Of a stretch of DNA of 54,904 nucleotides, positions 34,154 to 44,900 are shown one piece after another. Below the pieces are notes generated by a model, which was not told the DNA's origin, made no database searches, and saw nothing but the letters and a program-made list of their open reading frames with translations. How positions within the stretch are numbered: position 1 is the first letter of the stretch; every line of letters begins with the position of its first letter. The DNA is taken from assembly GCA_016928395.1 (NCBI GenBank), contig JAFGKV010000029.1, positions 1 to 54,904 of the forward strand, in the 5' to 3' direction. The position numbers and the translations under genes were made by a program. The stretch is from Candidatus Fermentibacterota bacterium (GTDB lineage Bacteria > JAFGKV01).

Positions 34154-35627
34154 TATGGCTCGCTTTCTCCGGCCTCTCGCCAGACGGTGCATCATCGCAG
34201 GGTGCCTGATCCTGCTGGTTGCGGGCGGCGCCACCACGCCCGCCGCGCAGCCGGGCCTGGATTCATCGGGCAGCGCCACGGGCGCCGATGCGGTCATCAC
34301 GCTCCCCGAGGCAGTAGGAAAGGCATTGGCCAGCAATCATGGTCTCGCGGCTGCCCGTGAGGGCTACCGCGCCGCGACGTGGGCGCACCGTCAGGCCAAG
34401 GCCAATCTTCTCCCCTCGATCTCCCTCGAATCCAGCTACACACGGCTGGACGACGAGACGGTCGCCCGAGCCAATGCGTTCGGTCGAGAGATCACCATGT
34501 TCTTCCCGGATAGTACGGGCCAGCTCCAACCCTTCACCATCCAGATACCCCAGACCGTGTTTCGTGATGGGTATCAGACATCGGTGAACGGCCAACTGCT
34601 AGTGCTCAATCCGGCCGTATGGAACGGAGTCGGCCTGGCCGGTGCCGCCAAGGGGATGGCTGAGGGGGAACGAAACCTGGCCGTGCAACGGGCCGTGCAT
34701 CAAACGGTGCGGGCCTACACAGAGCTTCTGAAGATGCGATCATTGAGTCTGCTTCAGGAGGACCATGTTGCCCAGGCCGAGCGCAACCTGGCCCAAGCGG
34801 AGCGCTTGGCAGGCGTTGGGCGTTACGGCGAAGCCGATGTGCTCCGCTGGCACGTAGAGGTTGCCCAGCAGCGCGGCCTGCTGGCAGATACCCGCCGAGG
34901 TCTTCGTGTGGCCTCGCTGACGCTGGAGAACCTCCTCGGCCTGGATCCCAAGGGGATTACCCAGGCGGACTCCTCCCTGCCGGGGTCACTCAGGAATGCC
35001 GTTGACCACTATCGAAACCTGGATGCCAAAGGCTGGGATGAGTTCTTGAACCGAAGCCTCCAGGATGTGGTCGTCCGGAATCCCCAGCTGGATGTGCTGG
35101 CGCAGAGCCAGGCTCTGGCACGCCTGCAGCACCGCCAGAGTCTGACCTCATTCCTCCCCAGCATGACTATTGCCGGATCCTATGGCTGGCAGAACAATGA
35201 CACACCCGAGATGGATGGGGAGAAGACATGGTCTCTCACTGCGGCGGTCAGCGTGCCCCTATTCACCAGTTTCTCCAACCTCTCGGGATACCAGAACACC
35301 AAGCACAAGGCTCGGCAGGCCCAAGAGGCAAGCCACGATGCGCGCCGTGGCATCTTGCTGGCGGCCGAAGCGGCGCGGACCGCGATGAGGAGTGCCGCCG
35401 TGCACCTCGACCTGGCAGAAACCGGTCTGATCAGCGCCCGCCGGAATTACGAGATCCAGCAGAATCGGTTCACCTTGGGTCGACTGGGAAATCTGGAATG
35501 GATCGATGCCAATCTGGCGCTGCGATTGTCTGAACAGGGATACCACACCAGCTACTACGACCTGGTTCTTGCCATTGCAGACTACTACGAAGCGATGGGC
35601 GAGATTCTGGCACTTCTGGAGGAGTAA
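34137..35627 (+). CDS. TolC-family outer membrane efflux channel (pump 1)
   Basis: The product has 496 residues from the ATG at 34137, with GGAGG six bases upstream inside the PadR gene; the two genes overlap by 17 bases. A signal peptide (CLILLVAGGATTPAAA-type) leads into two repeated OEP domains with TolC character: ITLPEAVGKALASNHGLAAA, SISLESSYTRLDD, RAYTELLKMRSLSLLQEDHV, AERNLAQAERLAGVGRYGEA, DVLRWHVEVAQQR, then LAETGLISARRNYEIQQNRF, TLGRLGNLEWIDA. Length and heptad content fit a trimeric beta-barrel with a periplasmic alpha tunnel. It is the exit duct for the adjacent MFP/RND pair in the same operon. Confidence 0.9.
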   Translation: MANHHSMARFLRPLARRCIIAGCLILLVAGGATTPAAQPGLDSSGSATGADAVITLPEAVGKALASNHGLAAAREGYRAATWAHRQAKANLLPSISLESSYTRLDDETVARANAFGREITMFFPDSTGQLQPFTIQIPQTVFRDGYQTSVNGQLLVLNPAVWNGVGLAGAAKGMAEGERNLAVQRAVHQTVRAYTELLKMRSLSLLQEDHVAQAERNLAQAERLAGVGRYGEADVLRWHVEVAQQRGLLADTRRGLRVASLTLENLLGLDPKGITQADSSLPGSLRNAVDHYRNLDAKGWDEFLNRSLQDVVVRNPQLDVLAQSQALARLQHRQSLTSFLPSMTIAGSYGWQNNDTPEMDGEKTWSLTAAVSVPLFTSFSNLSGYQNTKHKARQAQEASHDARRGILLAAEAARTAMRSAAVHLDLAETGLISARRNYEIQQNRFTLGRLGNLEWIDANLALRLSEQGYHTSYYDLVLAIADYYEAMGEILALLEE

Positions 35628-35632
35628 TGCTC

Positions 35633-36790
35633 ATGGCACGAGTACCATCCACTACGCTCACGAGAACACGAGTGCTCTCTGTTGTTCGAGGCATCTTCAC
35701 TACGGCTCTGACCGCGGTGCTGGCAGCAGGGTTAGGCTGCCAGAAGCCTGCGTCTCGGGCTGAAACCCTGGCAGCCGTCCCCGTGGAGATCATCGAGGTC
35801 ATCCCTGCATCCCTGGAGGAGACCACTGCACTCTCCGGCGTCTTGGCGGCTATCCGCGGGGTGGATGTCGTATCGGAAGTCGCCGGTAGGATCGAGACCA
35901 TTCACCGGGACGTCGGGCAGACCGTTCGCGAAGGTGATCCTCTGGCAACCCTGGATACGCAGGTCATGCGCGAGACGCTGAATCAGGCGGAGGCGGCTCT
36001 GCTGGCTGCGGGGGCGCGCCATGCAATGGCCAAGGAAGACCTTTCCCGCGATTCGACTCTCTTCAGCCATGGCGATATCGCCCAGGCGGCCCTGGATGCC
36101 GGCACCATGGCGTATACCGCAGCCTTGGCGGATCTCAAGGCGGCCCGAGCCGCTCGGGAGTTGGCTGCCAGAAGCCTGAGCGAAGCAGACATCCGCGCGC
36201 CTTTTGCAGGCGTAGTGGCACGGCGTCACTGCGATCTTGGCTCCTACGTAGCACCGGGGATGCCGGTTTTCCGCGTCGTAGCCCTTGATTCCTTGCGTCT
36301 GGTGGTAAACGTGTCACAGAGGCACGTCGGTCGTCTCTCGGTGGATGGGAGCGTCACCATGACCACCGATGCACTGGGTGACCGCCAATTCGTGGGACGA
36401 ATCCGCTCCATCTCCCCGGAAGCGGATAGCATGACCCGCACGTTTCCCGTCGAAGTCCTGTTCGCAAACCCTCCTGGCAGGCCGCTGCGCAGCGGCCTGG
36501 TGGTCAGGGCAACGCTGATGCTGGGGGCACTGGATGAGCGTATCGCCGTGCCTCGGGAGGCGGTCATCCGTCGGACAGGTGGGCACTTCGTATTCGTGGT
36601 GGCCGATTCGGTTGCGACGCAGCGGATCGTGACCCTTGGTCCCCTGATCGGCGACCAGTACGTGGTCGAAGAGGGATTGGAGTCGGGCGAGCAGCTGGTA
36701 GTGGCCGGTGTGCAGAATCTTCACGACGGGGCACCGGTCTCCATCGAGGCCCATGGCACCGTTCAGAAGGGTGAGGAGGAGAGTCCATGA
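35633..36790 (+). CDS. RND efflux membrane-fusion lipoprotein (pump 1)
   Basis: The product has 385 residues from the ATG at 35633, eight bases after AGGAG; the ATG at 35627 overlapping the TolC stop is too close to that site. A lipobox LAAGLGC anchors it in the inner membrane. Adaptor features follow: a barrel-sandwich hybrid half (VVSEVAGRIETIHRDVGQTV, REGDPLATLD), a helical hairpin (LNQAEAALLAAGARHAMAK to ELAARSLSEADIRAPFAGVV), a second lipoyl half (GSYVAPGMPVFRVVALD) and a beta-barrel/MP region (AVIRRTGGHFVFVVADSV). It bridges the RND pump and TolC in the periplasm. The stop overlaps the RND start by ATGA. Confidence 0.9.
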   Translation: MARVPSTTLTRTRVLSVVRGIFTTALTAVLAAGLGCQKPASRAETLAAVPVEIIEVIPASLEETTALSGVLAAIRGVDVVSEVAGRIETIHRDVGQTVREGDPLATLDTQVMRETLNQAEAALLAAGARHAMAKEDLSRDSTLFSHGDIAQAALDAGTMAYTAALADLKAARAARELAARSLSEADIRAPFAGVVARRHCDLGSYVAPGMPVFRVVALDSLRLVVNVSQRHVGRLSVDGSVTMTTDALGDRQFVGRIRSISPEADSMTRTFPVEVLFANPPGRPLRSGLVVRATLMLGALDERIAVPREAVIRRTGGHFVFVVADSVATQRIVTLGPLIGDQYVVEEGLESGEQLVVAGVQNLHDGAPVSIEAHGTVQKGEEESP

Positions 36791-39700
36791 GCTTCTCCAC
36801 CGCCCGTTTTTCCGTTGGTCAGCCGGTCCTGGTGAACCTGCTGATGATCGGCATCATCGTGGGGGGGCTCTTTGCGATCTTCTCGATGCCCCAGGAGCTC
36901 AACCCCAATATCAGCTTCAACTGGGTCTTCGTCACCATTCCCTACCCAGGGGCCTCGCCACAAGAATCCGAGGATCTGGTGGTGATCCCCGTGGAGAAGG
37001 AGATCGACAAGATCGACAAAGTCGATGAGATCAACACCACCGCGGGCGAGGGCTTTGCGTTCTTCCTAGTCAAGTTCGAGGAGATGTCATCCTCTGACTT
37101 CACGGCTAAGATGCAGGAAGTTCGCCTGGCCGTGGACAAGGCGGTCATTCCCGATGAGACCGAGGATCCCATCGTGGAAGATTTCGGGTCTGACGACTTC
37201 GTGCCGGTGTTCTCCGTCGCCATCACCTACGATACCAATGCGGAAGTCGCGGCCGCGGTGGCGGATGACATCGTAGACGAAATCGAGCGGGTCTCCGATG
37301 TGGCCAAGATACAGGTGTCGGGCCTGGAGGATCGGGAGATCTGGGTTGAGGTCGATCCGGTCCGACTAAACGCCCAGCACCTCACCTTGGGTTCAGTGGT
37401 CCGCGCCCTGGCTTCCCGCAATGTCAATCTTCCCGGAGGCACGGTCGAAATCGGCCGTTCGGAGTTCCAGGTGCGCATGTTGGGGCGGTTCACGTCGCCT
37501 CAGGAGATTGAATCGCTGGTGCTCACGGCGGAACCCGACGGGCGTGCCGTGCGTCTGGCAGATGTCGGGTCGGTGCGAATGACCCGGGCCGAGAACTCGG
37601 TGCTTTCCCGTATTGATGGGCAGCCCTCCCTCACGATCTCCGTATCCAAGAAGGCCGGTGGCTCAACCTTCGAGATCGTGGGACGGATCAAGGAGATCCT
37701 GGCCCAGTATCAGGAGCGAATCCCCGAGGGGATTGAATTCACCACCACCATCGATACGACCCGGCACATCCGTGATATCTTGAGCGTTCTCCGTAACAAC
37801 GCCGTTGTCGGGCTCGTGCTCATCTTCGGGATTCTGTTCGCATTTCTGGGCAAAGGAAATGCCCTGCTGGCCGGGCTGGGGATCCCCATCTCGTTCCTCG
37901 TGGCATTCATCCTGATGTGGCTCACGGGGCAGACCATCAACGGATCCAGCGTGTTCGGCATGATCATCGTCTTGGGGATCATCGTCGATGATGCCATCAT
38001 CGTGCTGGAGAATGTACACCGCTACCGTCAGCAGGGAGTACCACTGAAGGATGCCGTCATCCAGGGCACTGAAGAGGTCTTGGGGCCTATCACGACCGGC
38101 ATTCTGACTACCGTGGCGGCATTCGTTCCGCTGATGCTGATTCCCGGCATCATGGGCAAGTTCATGCGGGTCATCCCCATCGTGGTCAGCCTGTCACTGC
38201 TGGCGTCGCTGTTCGAGGCCAGCACGCTTCTGCCCTCACACATCAACGACTGGACCAAGGGCTCGACTCGGCACAAACGGCCGGAGTTCAAGTTCTACCT
38301 GTGGCTCAGAGATCGTTATGAACGTCTCCTTACCAAGCTGCTCTGCCGACGCTACTGGGTGGTTGGTGGGGTTGTGGTGCTTCTCTTTATCTCCATCGGC
38401 CTCATTCCGCTGGTCGGTGTGCAGATGTTCGGCAGCGAGGATCTGGACTTCTTCCGGGTGTTGGTGAAGCTGCCCGAAGGCACCTCGTTGGAGGAGACGG
38501 ATCGGGTCATCGGCAAGATCGAGGCCGAAGCCCTGGCCCTGCCCGAGCAGGAGCTGGCCTATGTGGAGGCCAACAGCGGGTTGTATCAGGGGAACAGCGA
38601 GTGGACCATCCGGAAGAACGTCGGACAAGTCATTGTCAACTTGGTCGATCGCCATGAGCGTGACCGTTCCCTGGATGAGGTCATCGTCGATCTCCGCGAG
38701 CGAATCAGTGGCATCAGCGGAATCTCGTCGCTGGAGTTTGAACTGCCCACGAGCGGGCCGCCCACGTCCAAGCCGGTCAGCGTCCGCATCACGGGGAAGT
38801 ACTTCGCCGAACTCCGTGGTGCAGCGGATGATCTCGAGGCACTCCTCGCACAGACCGATGGCGTGTTCGACATCGCCGATGACTTCCCGGCGGGCAAGCA
38901 GGAGATCCGCATCGCCATCGATGAGGAGCGGGCAGCCCTCCGGGGTCTCACCGTACAGGAGGTCGCCCTGGAGGTGCGCACGGCACTCTCGGGCTTCACC
39001 GCTACCACGTATCGCGATGGCGACGAGGATGTCGATGTCATCGTGAAACTGCCCGAGAGCGCCCGCAACAGCATGGAGGAGATCCTGGCGCTGCGGATGA
39101 GCAACTACGCAGGCGCGACCGTGCCGTTGGCCGATGTGGCCGAGTTCTCCCTGCATACCACGGTGACCGAGATCCATCGCCGCGATCTGGCGCGCACCCT
39201 CATCGTCGGTGCCGATATCGACAAGTCCACCACCACCGTGGACAAGGTGATGCGACAGATTGCTCCGCACTTTGACCGCATTGCCAACCGCTACGAGGAG
39301 ATCCGGTTCGAGATCGGAGGGGAGTTCGAGGAGTTCAGCGAGGCGTTCCAGGATATGGCGAAACTCTTCGCCATCGGCGTGATTCTGATCTACCTGATCT
39401 TGGGAACCCAGTTCAGGTCATACATCCAGCCCCTGATCATTCTTGCCACCGTACCCTTCGCATTCATCGGGGCCATGGTGGGGTTGATTGTGGCCGGCGA
39501 CAAGTTCAGCATCACGACCCTGTTCGGAGTCGTGGCCCTGGCGGGTATCGTGGTCAACGACTCCATCGTCCTGATCTCGTTTATGAACAATGCACGCCGG
39601 GAGGGGGTGGACCGCTGGAAATCAGTCACCGATGCGGCGGTCACCCGCCTTCGGCCCATCATTCTGACCTCGGTGACCACCATCGGAGGCCTCTTGCCCA

Positions 39701-39900
39701 CCACGCTGGGCATCGGAGGTAGCTCGGCGGTGTGGCGACCTCTGGCCAATACCATTGCATGGGGCCTGCTGTTCTCCACCATTCTGACCTTGATCGTGAT
39801 CCCCTGCATCCTCTCCATCGTGGATGACATCCGTGTCAAGGCGGGCAGAGATCTGGTCAGGTCTGAGAATGGCGTGAAGCCGCCGTGTGAGGCGACCTAG
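36787..39900 (+). CDS. RND efflux permease (pump 1)
   Basis: This 1037-residue AcrB-type inner-membrane transporter starts at an ATG overlapping the upstream stop. It has the expected 12 membrane segments and two large periplasmic loops at about 40-330 and 560-860. The proton-relay pair is intact as D401-D402 in IIVDDAIIVLENVHR, and the second-half signature VALAGIVVNDSIVLISFMNN is present. The opening PVLVNLLMIGIIVGGLFAIF and PYPGASPQESEDLVVIPVEK match HAE1/HAE2-type pumps. Powered by the proton gradient, it exports hydrophobic compounds through the neighbouring MFP and TolC proteins. Substrate is not readable. No gene follows for 0.8 kb. Confidence 0.93.
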   Translation: MSFSTARFSVGQPVLVNLLMIGIIVGGLFAIFSMPQELNPNISFNWVFVTIPYPGASPQESEDLVVIPVEKEIDKIDKVDEINTTAGEGFAFFLVKFEEMSSSDFTAKMQEVRLAVDKAVIPDETEDPIVEDFGSDDFVPVFSVAITYDTNAEVAAAVADDIVDEIERVSDVAKIQVSGLEDREIWVEVDPVRLNAQHLTLGSVVRALASRNVNLPGGTVEIGRSEFQVRMLGRFTSPQEIESLVLTAEPDGRAVRLADVGSVRMTRAENSVLSRIDGQPSLTISVSKKAGGSTFEIVGRIKEILAQYQERIPEGIEFTTTIDTTRHIRDILSVLRNNAVVGLVLIFGILFAFLGKGNALLAGLGIPISFLVAFILMWLTGQTINGSSVFGMIIVLGIIVDDAIIVLENVHRYRQQGVPLKDAVIQGTEEVLGPITTGILTTVAAFVPLMLIPGIMGKFMRVIPIVVSLSLLASLFEASTLLPSHINDWTKGSTRHKRPEFKFYLWLRDRYERLLTKLLCRRYWVVGGVVVLLFISIGLIPLVGVQMFGSEDLDFFRVLVKLPEGTSLEETDRVIGKIEAEALALPEQELAYVEANSGLYQGNSEWTIRKNVGQVIVNLVDRHERDRSLDEVIVDLRERISGISGISSLEFELPTSGPPTSKPVSVRITGKYFAELRGAADDLEALLAQTDGVFDIADDFPAGKQEIRIAIDEERAALRGLTVQEVALEVRTALSGFTATTYRDGDEDVDVIVKLPESARNSMEEILALRMSNYAGATVPLADVAEFSLHTTVTEIHRRDLARTLIVGADIDKSTTTVDKVMRQIAPHFDRIANRYEEIRFEIGGEFEEFSEAFQDMAKLFAIGVILIYLILGTQFRSYIQPLIILATVPFAFIGAMVGLIVAGDKFSITTLFGVVALAGIVVNDSIVLISFMNNARREGVDRWKSVTDAAVTRLRPIILTSVTTIGGLLPTTLGIGGSSAVWRPLANTIAWGLLFSTILTLIVIPCILSIVDDIRVKAGRDLVRSENGVKPPCEAT

Positions 39901-40728
39901 GGCGACTGCGGCGGCCAAGAGTCGTGGGCATAGACGCCGCACGCCGAGTTCAGCGGAGAGACCTGATGGCGTGTGCCTGTGTGGAAGCATATCCGAAACC
40001 CCAACACGTACAAAGAGGCGTGCTCGATTTGCCCCGGTTTTTCGACTGCGACCCCGCCGCAACCCCATCCCGCGGGCGGAGTCAGAGCTCCGCCCCTACT
40101 GGGCAACGGTGCCGCGGATATCCGTAGGGGAGGGCGCCTCTGCCCTCCCGCGCAGCGCGATCGAAGAGGGATCTCGTCGACTGCGATACCCCCCCCGCAA
40201 GCGACCAGGGGCGGTCGCCCCCACGGCGGGCGGAGTCAGAGCCTTGTGCCCCTACAAGGAGGGGTGAGGGAGATGAGTCACCATGAAGAGCATGAAGGGT
40301 GAAGGAGTAAGGAGTGAGGAGATGAGTTGCAGGAGTCAGGACCGCTGAGAGGATTGAGAACTCGTTTGAGAGCCCTCGCGCACGCCGCACCGACGGATGC
40401 GGGGCGGCGTGGCTCCAGTGGGCCGTACTCTCAACCCTAACAAAGTGTGTAGGCCACACAGACAACTGCTGACTCGTCGCGCCGCGAGGTTTTCTGTAAC
40501 CAAAGCCCGGTCTCATGCCACCATATATGATGGTGCGGTTCCATACATAAGCGCGCGATACCCAGATCGGGTTCCCTGCAGTAATTTCCTCTGTTCGAGA
40601 ATCGAACCGGGATCCCAAGAGAGATCCATGCCACCGACATCGCCCATGATGTGCCGCCCGTTTTCCTCACGGTGCTTTGCGGCTGCCCGCGCCGGAGGCC
40701 GACGGTTGCACCCAGATCGGACAGAACC
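39901..40728. other. Repeat-rich noncoding gap between the two pumps
   Basis: This 828-base stretch has no supported gene. It contains two related repeat units (40042-40250), a purine-rich short-period tract (about 40262-40340) whose motifs recur at 52464-52500, and an ACCAT/ATGGT stem near 40520. It should also contain the promoter of the second pump, but no clear -35/-10 was found. Confidence 0.65.
40042..40250 (+). repeat. Tandem units with dispersed stem-loop copy 3
   Basis: Two units begin TCGACTGCGA, carry GGGCGGAGTCAGAGC (40074-40088 and 40228-40242) and end near CCCCTAC. The second unit includes TGCGATACCCCCCC and the arms GCGACC/GGTCGC around AGGGGC (40182-40226), matching the elements at 15619-15678 and 20133-20188. 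Confidence 0.7.
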
Positions 40729-41913
40729 ATGAGAAGAAAGCTCATTATCGGCATCGCGGCGGTGTTCGCCGTCGTTCTTGTTTGGCGCATCACTGCGCTT
40801 GTGTCGTCGGGTGAAGGAGGGCAACCCGGGCGAGGGGGCAGGCCACCGGTGGCGGTTGAAGTCGACAGCATCCGAATCGCTTTGATTCGCGATGTGCGGA
40901 CGCTGACTGGAACGGTCCATCCGAACTACCAGTACGTCGTCGCTCCGAAGATCGCGGGAAGGCTGACTATGCTGCGACCTCGGATCGGCGACTGGGTCGC
41001 GGCAGGAGAAGTCGTCGGCGCACTCGACGATGCGGAGTACGAACAGAACGTCATCGAGGCTGAAGCCAACCTCCGGATCGCCCGGGCTTCCCTCGCCGAA
41101 ACCGGCACGCAGTTCGAACTGGCGCGACAAGAGAAGGAACGGGTCGAGGCCTTGCAGGCCAAGGGAATTGCCTCTCCCTCAGAGCTGGACGCCGCCGTGT
41201 CAACCCATGCCGTCCTCGCTTCACGGATAGACCTCGCCACCGCGCAGGTAGAGCAGCGGGCGGCTGCCCTGCAATCTGCCAAGATTCGGCGGGGCTACAC
41301 GAGGCTTACCGCTTCGAGACCCGGGTTCGTGGGGGAGAGATTCGTCGATCCCGGCGCTCTGCTGTCACCGAATACTCCTGTGCTGTCAGTGGTCTCCATC
41401 GATTCGGTCATCGTCAAGGCAACCGTCACTGAGCGAGACTACGGCCACCTGAGGCCCGGTCAGACCGCCGAGGTCATGGTGGATGCCTTCCCTTCCCGCC
41501 GTTTTGTCGGCAAGGTTGCCCGCGTCTCGCCTGTACTCCAGGAGGCATCGCGCGTCGCCCAGGTCGAGGTAGTTGTCGGGAATGACTCACTGCACATCAA
41601 GCCAGGCATGTTCGCCCGGGTGGAGGTGGTGATCGAACAGAGGGAGGCCGCGCTGGTTGTGCCGGCCCGTGCACTGGTCATGAGGAACGGGCAGGGAGGG
41701 CTGTTCGTCGTTCCCCGTGACACAACGGTGGCCCGCTACCTGCCAATCAGGATAGGCATTCAGACGGCCACACACATCGAAGTGGTGGAACCCATGATTG
41801 AGGGATTGGTGGTTACCTTGGGGCACCACCTGCTGGAAGATGGTAGCCCCGTGGTGCTGCCCACGGCAGGCGAGCCCGCCCCTGGGGGAGGCAAGGCGAG
41901 GAAGCCGCAGTGA
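40729..41913 (+). CDS. RND efflux membrane-fusion protein (pump 2)
   Basis: The product has 394 residues from the ATG at 40729, chosen because it gives a proper N-terminal membrane segment (RRKLIIGIAAVFAVVLVWRI); the ribosome site is weak and an in-frame extension upstream lacks family sequence. HlyD/AcrA-type elements follow: YVVAPKIAGRLTMLRPRIGD and VVGALDDAEYEQNVIEAEAN, a helical hairpin to QSAKIRRGYTRLTA, the lipoyl half VDPGALLSPNTPVLSVVSID and a beta-barrel (RPGQTAEVMVDAFPSRRFVG). The C-terminus is rich in G and K. It is anchored by a single helix rather than by lipid, unlike pump 1. It overlaps the RND gene as GTGA. Confidence 0.9.
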   Translation: MRRKLIIGIAAVFAVVLVWRITALVSSGEGGQPGRGGRPPVAVEVDSIRIALIRDVRTLTGTVHPNYQYVVAPKIAGRLTMLRPRIGDWVAAGEVVGALDDAEYEQNVIEAEANLRIARASLAETGTQFELARQEKERVEALQAKGIASPSELDAAVSTHAVLASRIDLATAQVEQRAAALQSAKIRRGYTRLTASRPGFVGERFVDPGALLSPNTPVLSVVSIDSVIVKATVTERDYGHLRPGQTAEVMVDAFPSRRFVGKVARVSPVLQEASRVAQVEVVVGNDSLHIKPGMFARVEVVIEQREAALVVPARALVMRNGQGGLFVVPRDTTVARYLPIRIGIQTATHIEVVEPMIEGLVVTLGHHLLEDGSPVVLPTAGEPAPGGGKARKPQ

Positions 41914-44900
41914 GCATCGCCCGCGGTCCTGTCCATCGTCCCGTACTGACCACGGTCGTCTTCATCGTGGTGATCACCATCGGCGTCGTGGCGCTGTCCC
42001 GGCTCTCCATTGATCTCATGCCGGAGATCACCTTCCCCAGCGTCTCGGTTGTCACCGAATACGGCAATGTGGGCCCGGAAGAGATCGAGGAATCCATCAC
42101 GAAACCCATCGAGGAGGCTCTGGCGGCAGTGCAGGGCGCGGAGGAGATCACCTCCACGTCGTCTGAGGGTTCCAGCCAGGTGCAAGTGGCCTTTGCGTGG
42201 GGCACCGATCTCGATGTCGCCACCAACGATATCCGCGATCGGCTTGACAGGGTGATGGACCGGCTGCCTGAGGATGCCTCCCGGCCCATGATCAGGAAGT
42301 TCGACCTCTCCGCCTTTCCCGTCATGATTCTCGGTGCAGCCGGGAACCTCAGCCTCCTTGAGTTGCGGCACATCGTCGACGAGCAGGTTGAATACCGCCT
42401 GGAACGAGTACCGGGGGTCGCCGCGGTGGATATTCGTGGTGGGCTCTCGCGCGAAATCCACGTTGATCTGCACGCCCAGAAGCTCAAAGCGCTGGGAATC
42501 TCACCGGATGCCGTGGTCGCGACCCTTCGCAGCGAGAACCAGAACCTGCCCGCGGGTCCGTATCGTGAAGGCACCCTGGAGGTGTTGGTTCGCACGCAAG
42601 GGGAGTACCGCTCGCTGGAGGAGATCCGCCAGACGGTCATCATGGTTCGTGGCGGCACGCCGATCAGGATCTCTGATGTGGCCGAGGTAAACGACTCATG
42701 GGAAGAGGTGCGGCAGGTGGTCCGAATCGACGGTGCATCGGGCATCAGGATTGCGGTGAACAAGCAGTCGGGGGCCAATACGGTGAGCGTCGCCGAGGGA
42801 ATTCGTGCGGAGGTGGCACGGATCAATCGCGACATCCCCCAGATTCGCCTGACCCCAATCATCGACACCTCGACCTACATCAAGCAGTCCATCGCCACGT
42901 TGCGCGCCTCGACCCTCGTGGGCGGCACCCTTGCCGTCATCATTCTCTTCACCTTCCTCAGAAGCATCTCCAGCACACTGATCATCGCCACGGCGATCCC
43001 CATCTCCATCATGGCCGCCTTCGGGCTCATGTATTTCGGGGGATTCACCCTGAACATCATCACGTTCGGAGGGTTGGCCCTGGGCATCGGCATGCTGGTG
43101 GACAGCGCCATTGTCGTGCTAGAGAATATCTACAGACATCGTGAGTCTGGGCTTTCGCCGGTGGAAAGCGCTTTGACTGGAACCGGCGAAGTGGCGGCGG
43201 CAATCACGGCCAGCACATTGACCACGCTGGTGGTGTTTTTTCCCGTGGTCTTCGTCCGCGGGATGTCCGGAATACTGTTCCAGCAAATGGCCTACGTGGT
43301 GAGCTTCTCACTGCTGTGCTCCTTGGCGGTTGCCCTGACGCTGATCCCCATGCTCTCGTCGCGAATCCTTGCCCACCGGGGGGCCGACACCGGGCGACCC
43401 GGCGGAAGGCTCGCGCGGATCTATGCCGCCAGCGAGAACGCGTTGTGCTGGCTCGAAGAGCGGTATAGCAGCGCCCTGTTGTGGGCTCTGGGCCATCGGC
43501 GGCGGGTGCTTCTGGCTGCGGCCGGTATGTTGGCTGTCTCGCTCTTCCTGATGCGGTTCGTCGGCGTTGAGCTCATGCCGGCCGCAGACGAGGGGCAGGT
43601 GCGCGTCACGATCGAAATGGCGCCGGGCACGAGAGTAGAAGTCGTGGACAACGTCGCGCAGGCGGTGGAAGAGATCGTCCGTCGCCAGGTCCCGGAAGCG
43701 ACCTCGATTCTCGCGAGGGTCGGCAACGTTGGATTCCGTTCATCAGGGTCTCACACTGCTGAGGTCACCGTCAGCCTGGTGCCCCGGGCCCAGCGACGAC
43801 GAAGCAGTGAACAGGTCGCCAATGACCTGCGTAAACCTGTCAGCGGTCTCCCAGGTGCTACGACGCGGGTCCGCGCGGGGCAGGGCTTCTTCGTGTTGCG
43901 GATGGGCCAGTCATCGTCCAACTCCGTGACTATCGAGATCCGAGGCTATGACTTGGAGACCGCCGAGACTCTGGCCCAGCGCGTGGATGCGGTGGTCAAG
44001 ACTATCCCCGGCATCACGGATACGCGGCTCAACAGGGAGGAGGGCAGCCCGGAAAGGATCGTGCGCATCGATCGGCAGCGCGCGGCTGACTTGGGCCTGG
44101 GAGTAGCCCGCATCGGTGACGCGCTACGCACGGCAGTCGGGGGGACACGCGCGTCCTTCTACCGGGAAGGTGGGACACAGTATCCGATTCTTGTACGGCT
44201 GAGCGAGGCCGATCGGCAGAACTTGGGTGAACTGCTCGACCTCTCAGTGATCAATACGCGAGGAGAGGCGGTCGCCCTACGCAATGTCGTGACCCTCGTA
44301 ACCGCTGAGGGACCTCTCGCCATTGCCCGAAAAGACCAGGAACGAGTCATTAGCATAGAAGCCAACTACACGGGCCGCGACATGGGGTCGGTGATTCGCG
44401 ATATCCGAGCCGGGCTCCAGGGCGTGCCCATACCGAGAGACTTCGCCGTGCTCTTCGGCGGCGACTACGAGGAACAGCAGGAGGCGTTCAGGGAACTGCT
44501 GCTTGGCCTAATTTTGGCGATTTTCCTCGTCTATCTCGTGATGGCGGCGCAGTTCGAATCGTTCCGAGATCCGTTCGTGGTGCTTTTTGCGATCCCGATG
44601 GGCCTGGTCGGCGTGGTGTTTACCATGATCCTGACCGGCACGATCTTCAGCATGCAGGCGTTCATCGGTTGCATCATACTGGCGGGCATCGTGGTGAACA
44701 ACGCCATACTTCTGGTAACCTACACCAACCAGCTTCGGCGTGCCGAACGGCTTCCTCTGAGAGACGCCATAATGACCGCGGGTTCGCGGAGACTGCGACC
44801 CATTCTGATGACGACGTTGACCACGTCATTGGGGCTCTTGCCCCTGTCCATCGGTCTGGGCGAAGGGGGGGAGACTCAGGCCCCCCTGGCGCGGGTGGTG

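Noticed and set aside
40042-40250. Possible CRISPR-like repeat array
   Set aside because: There are only two diverged units with unequal length and no regular spacers.
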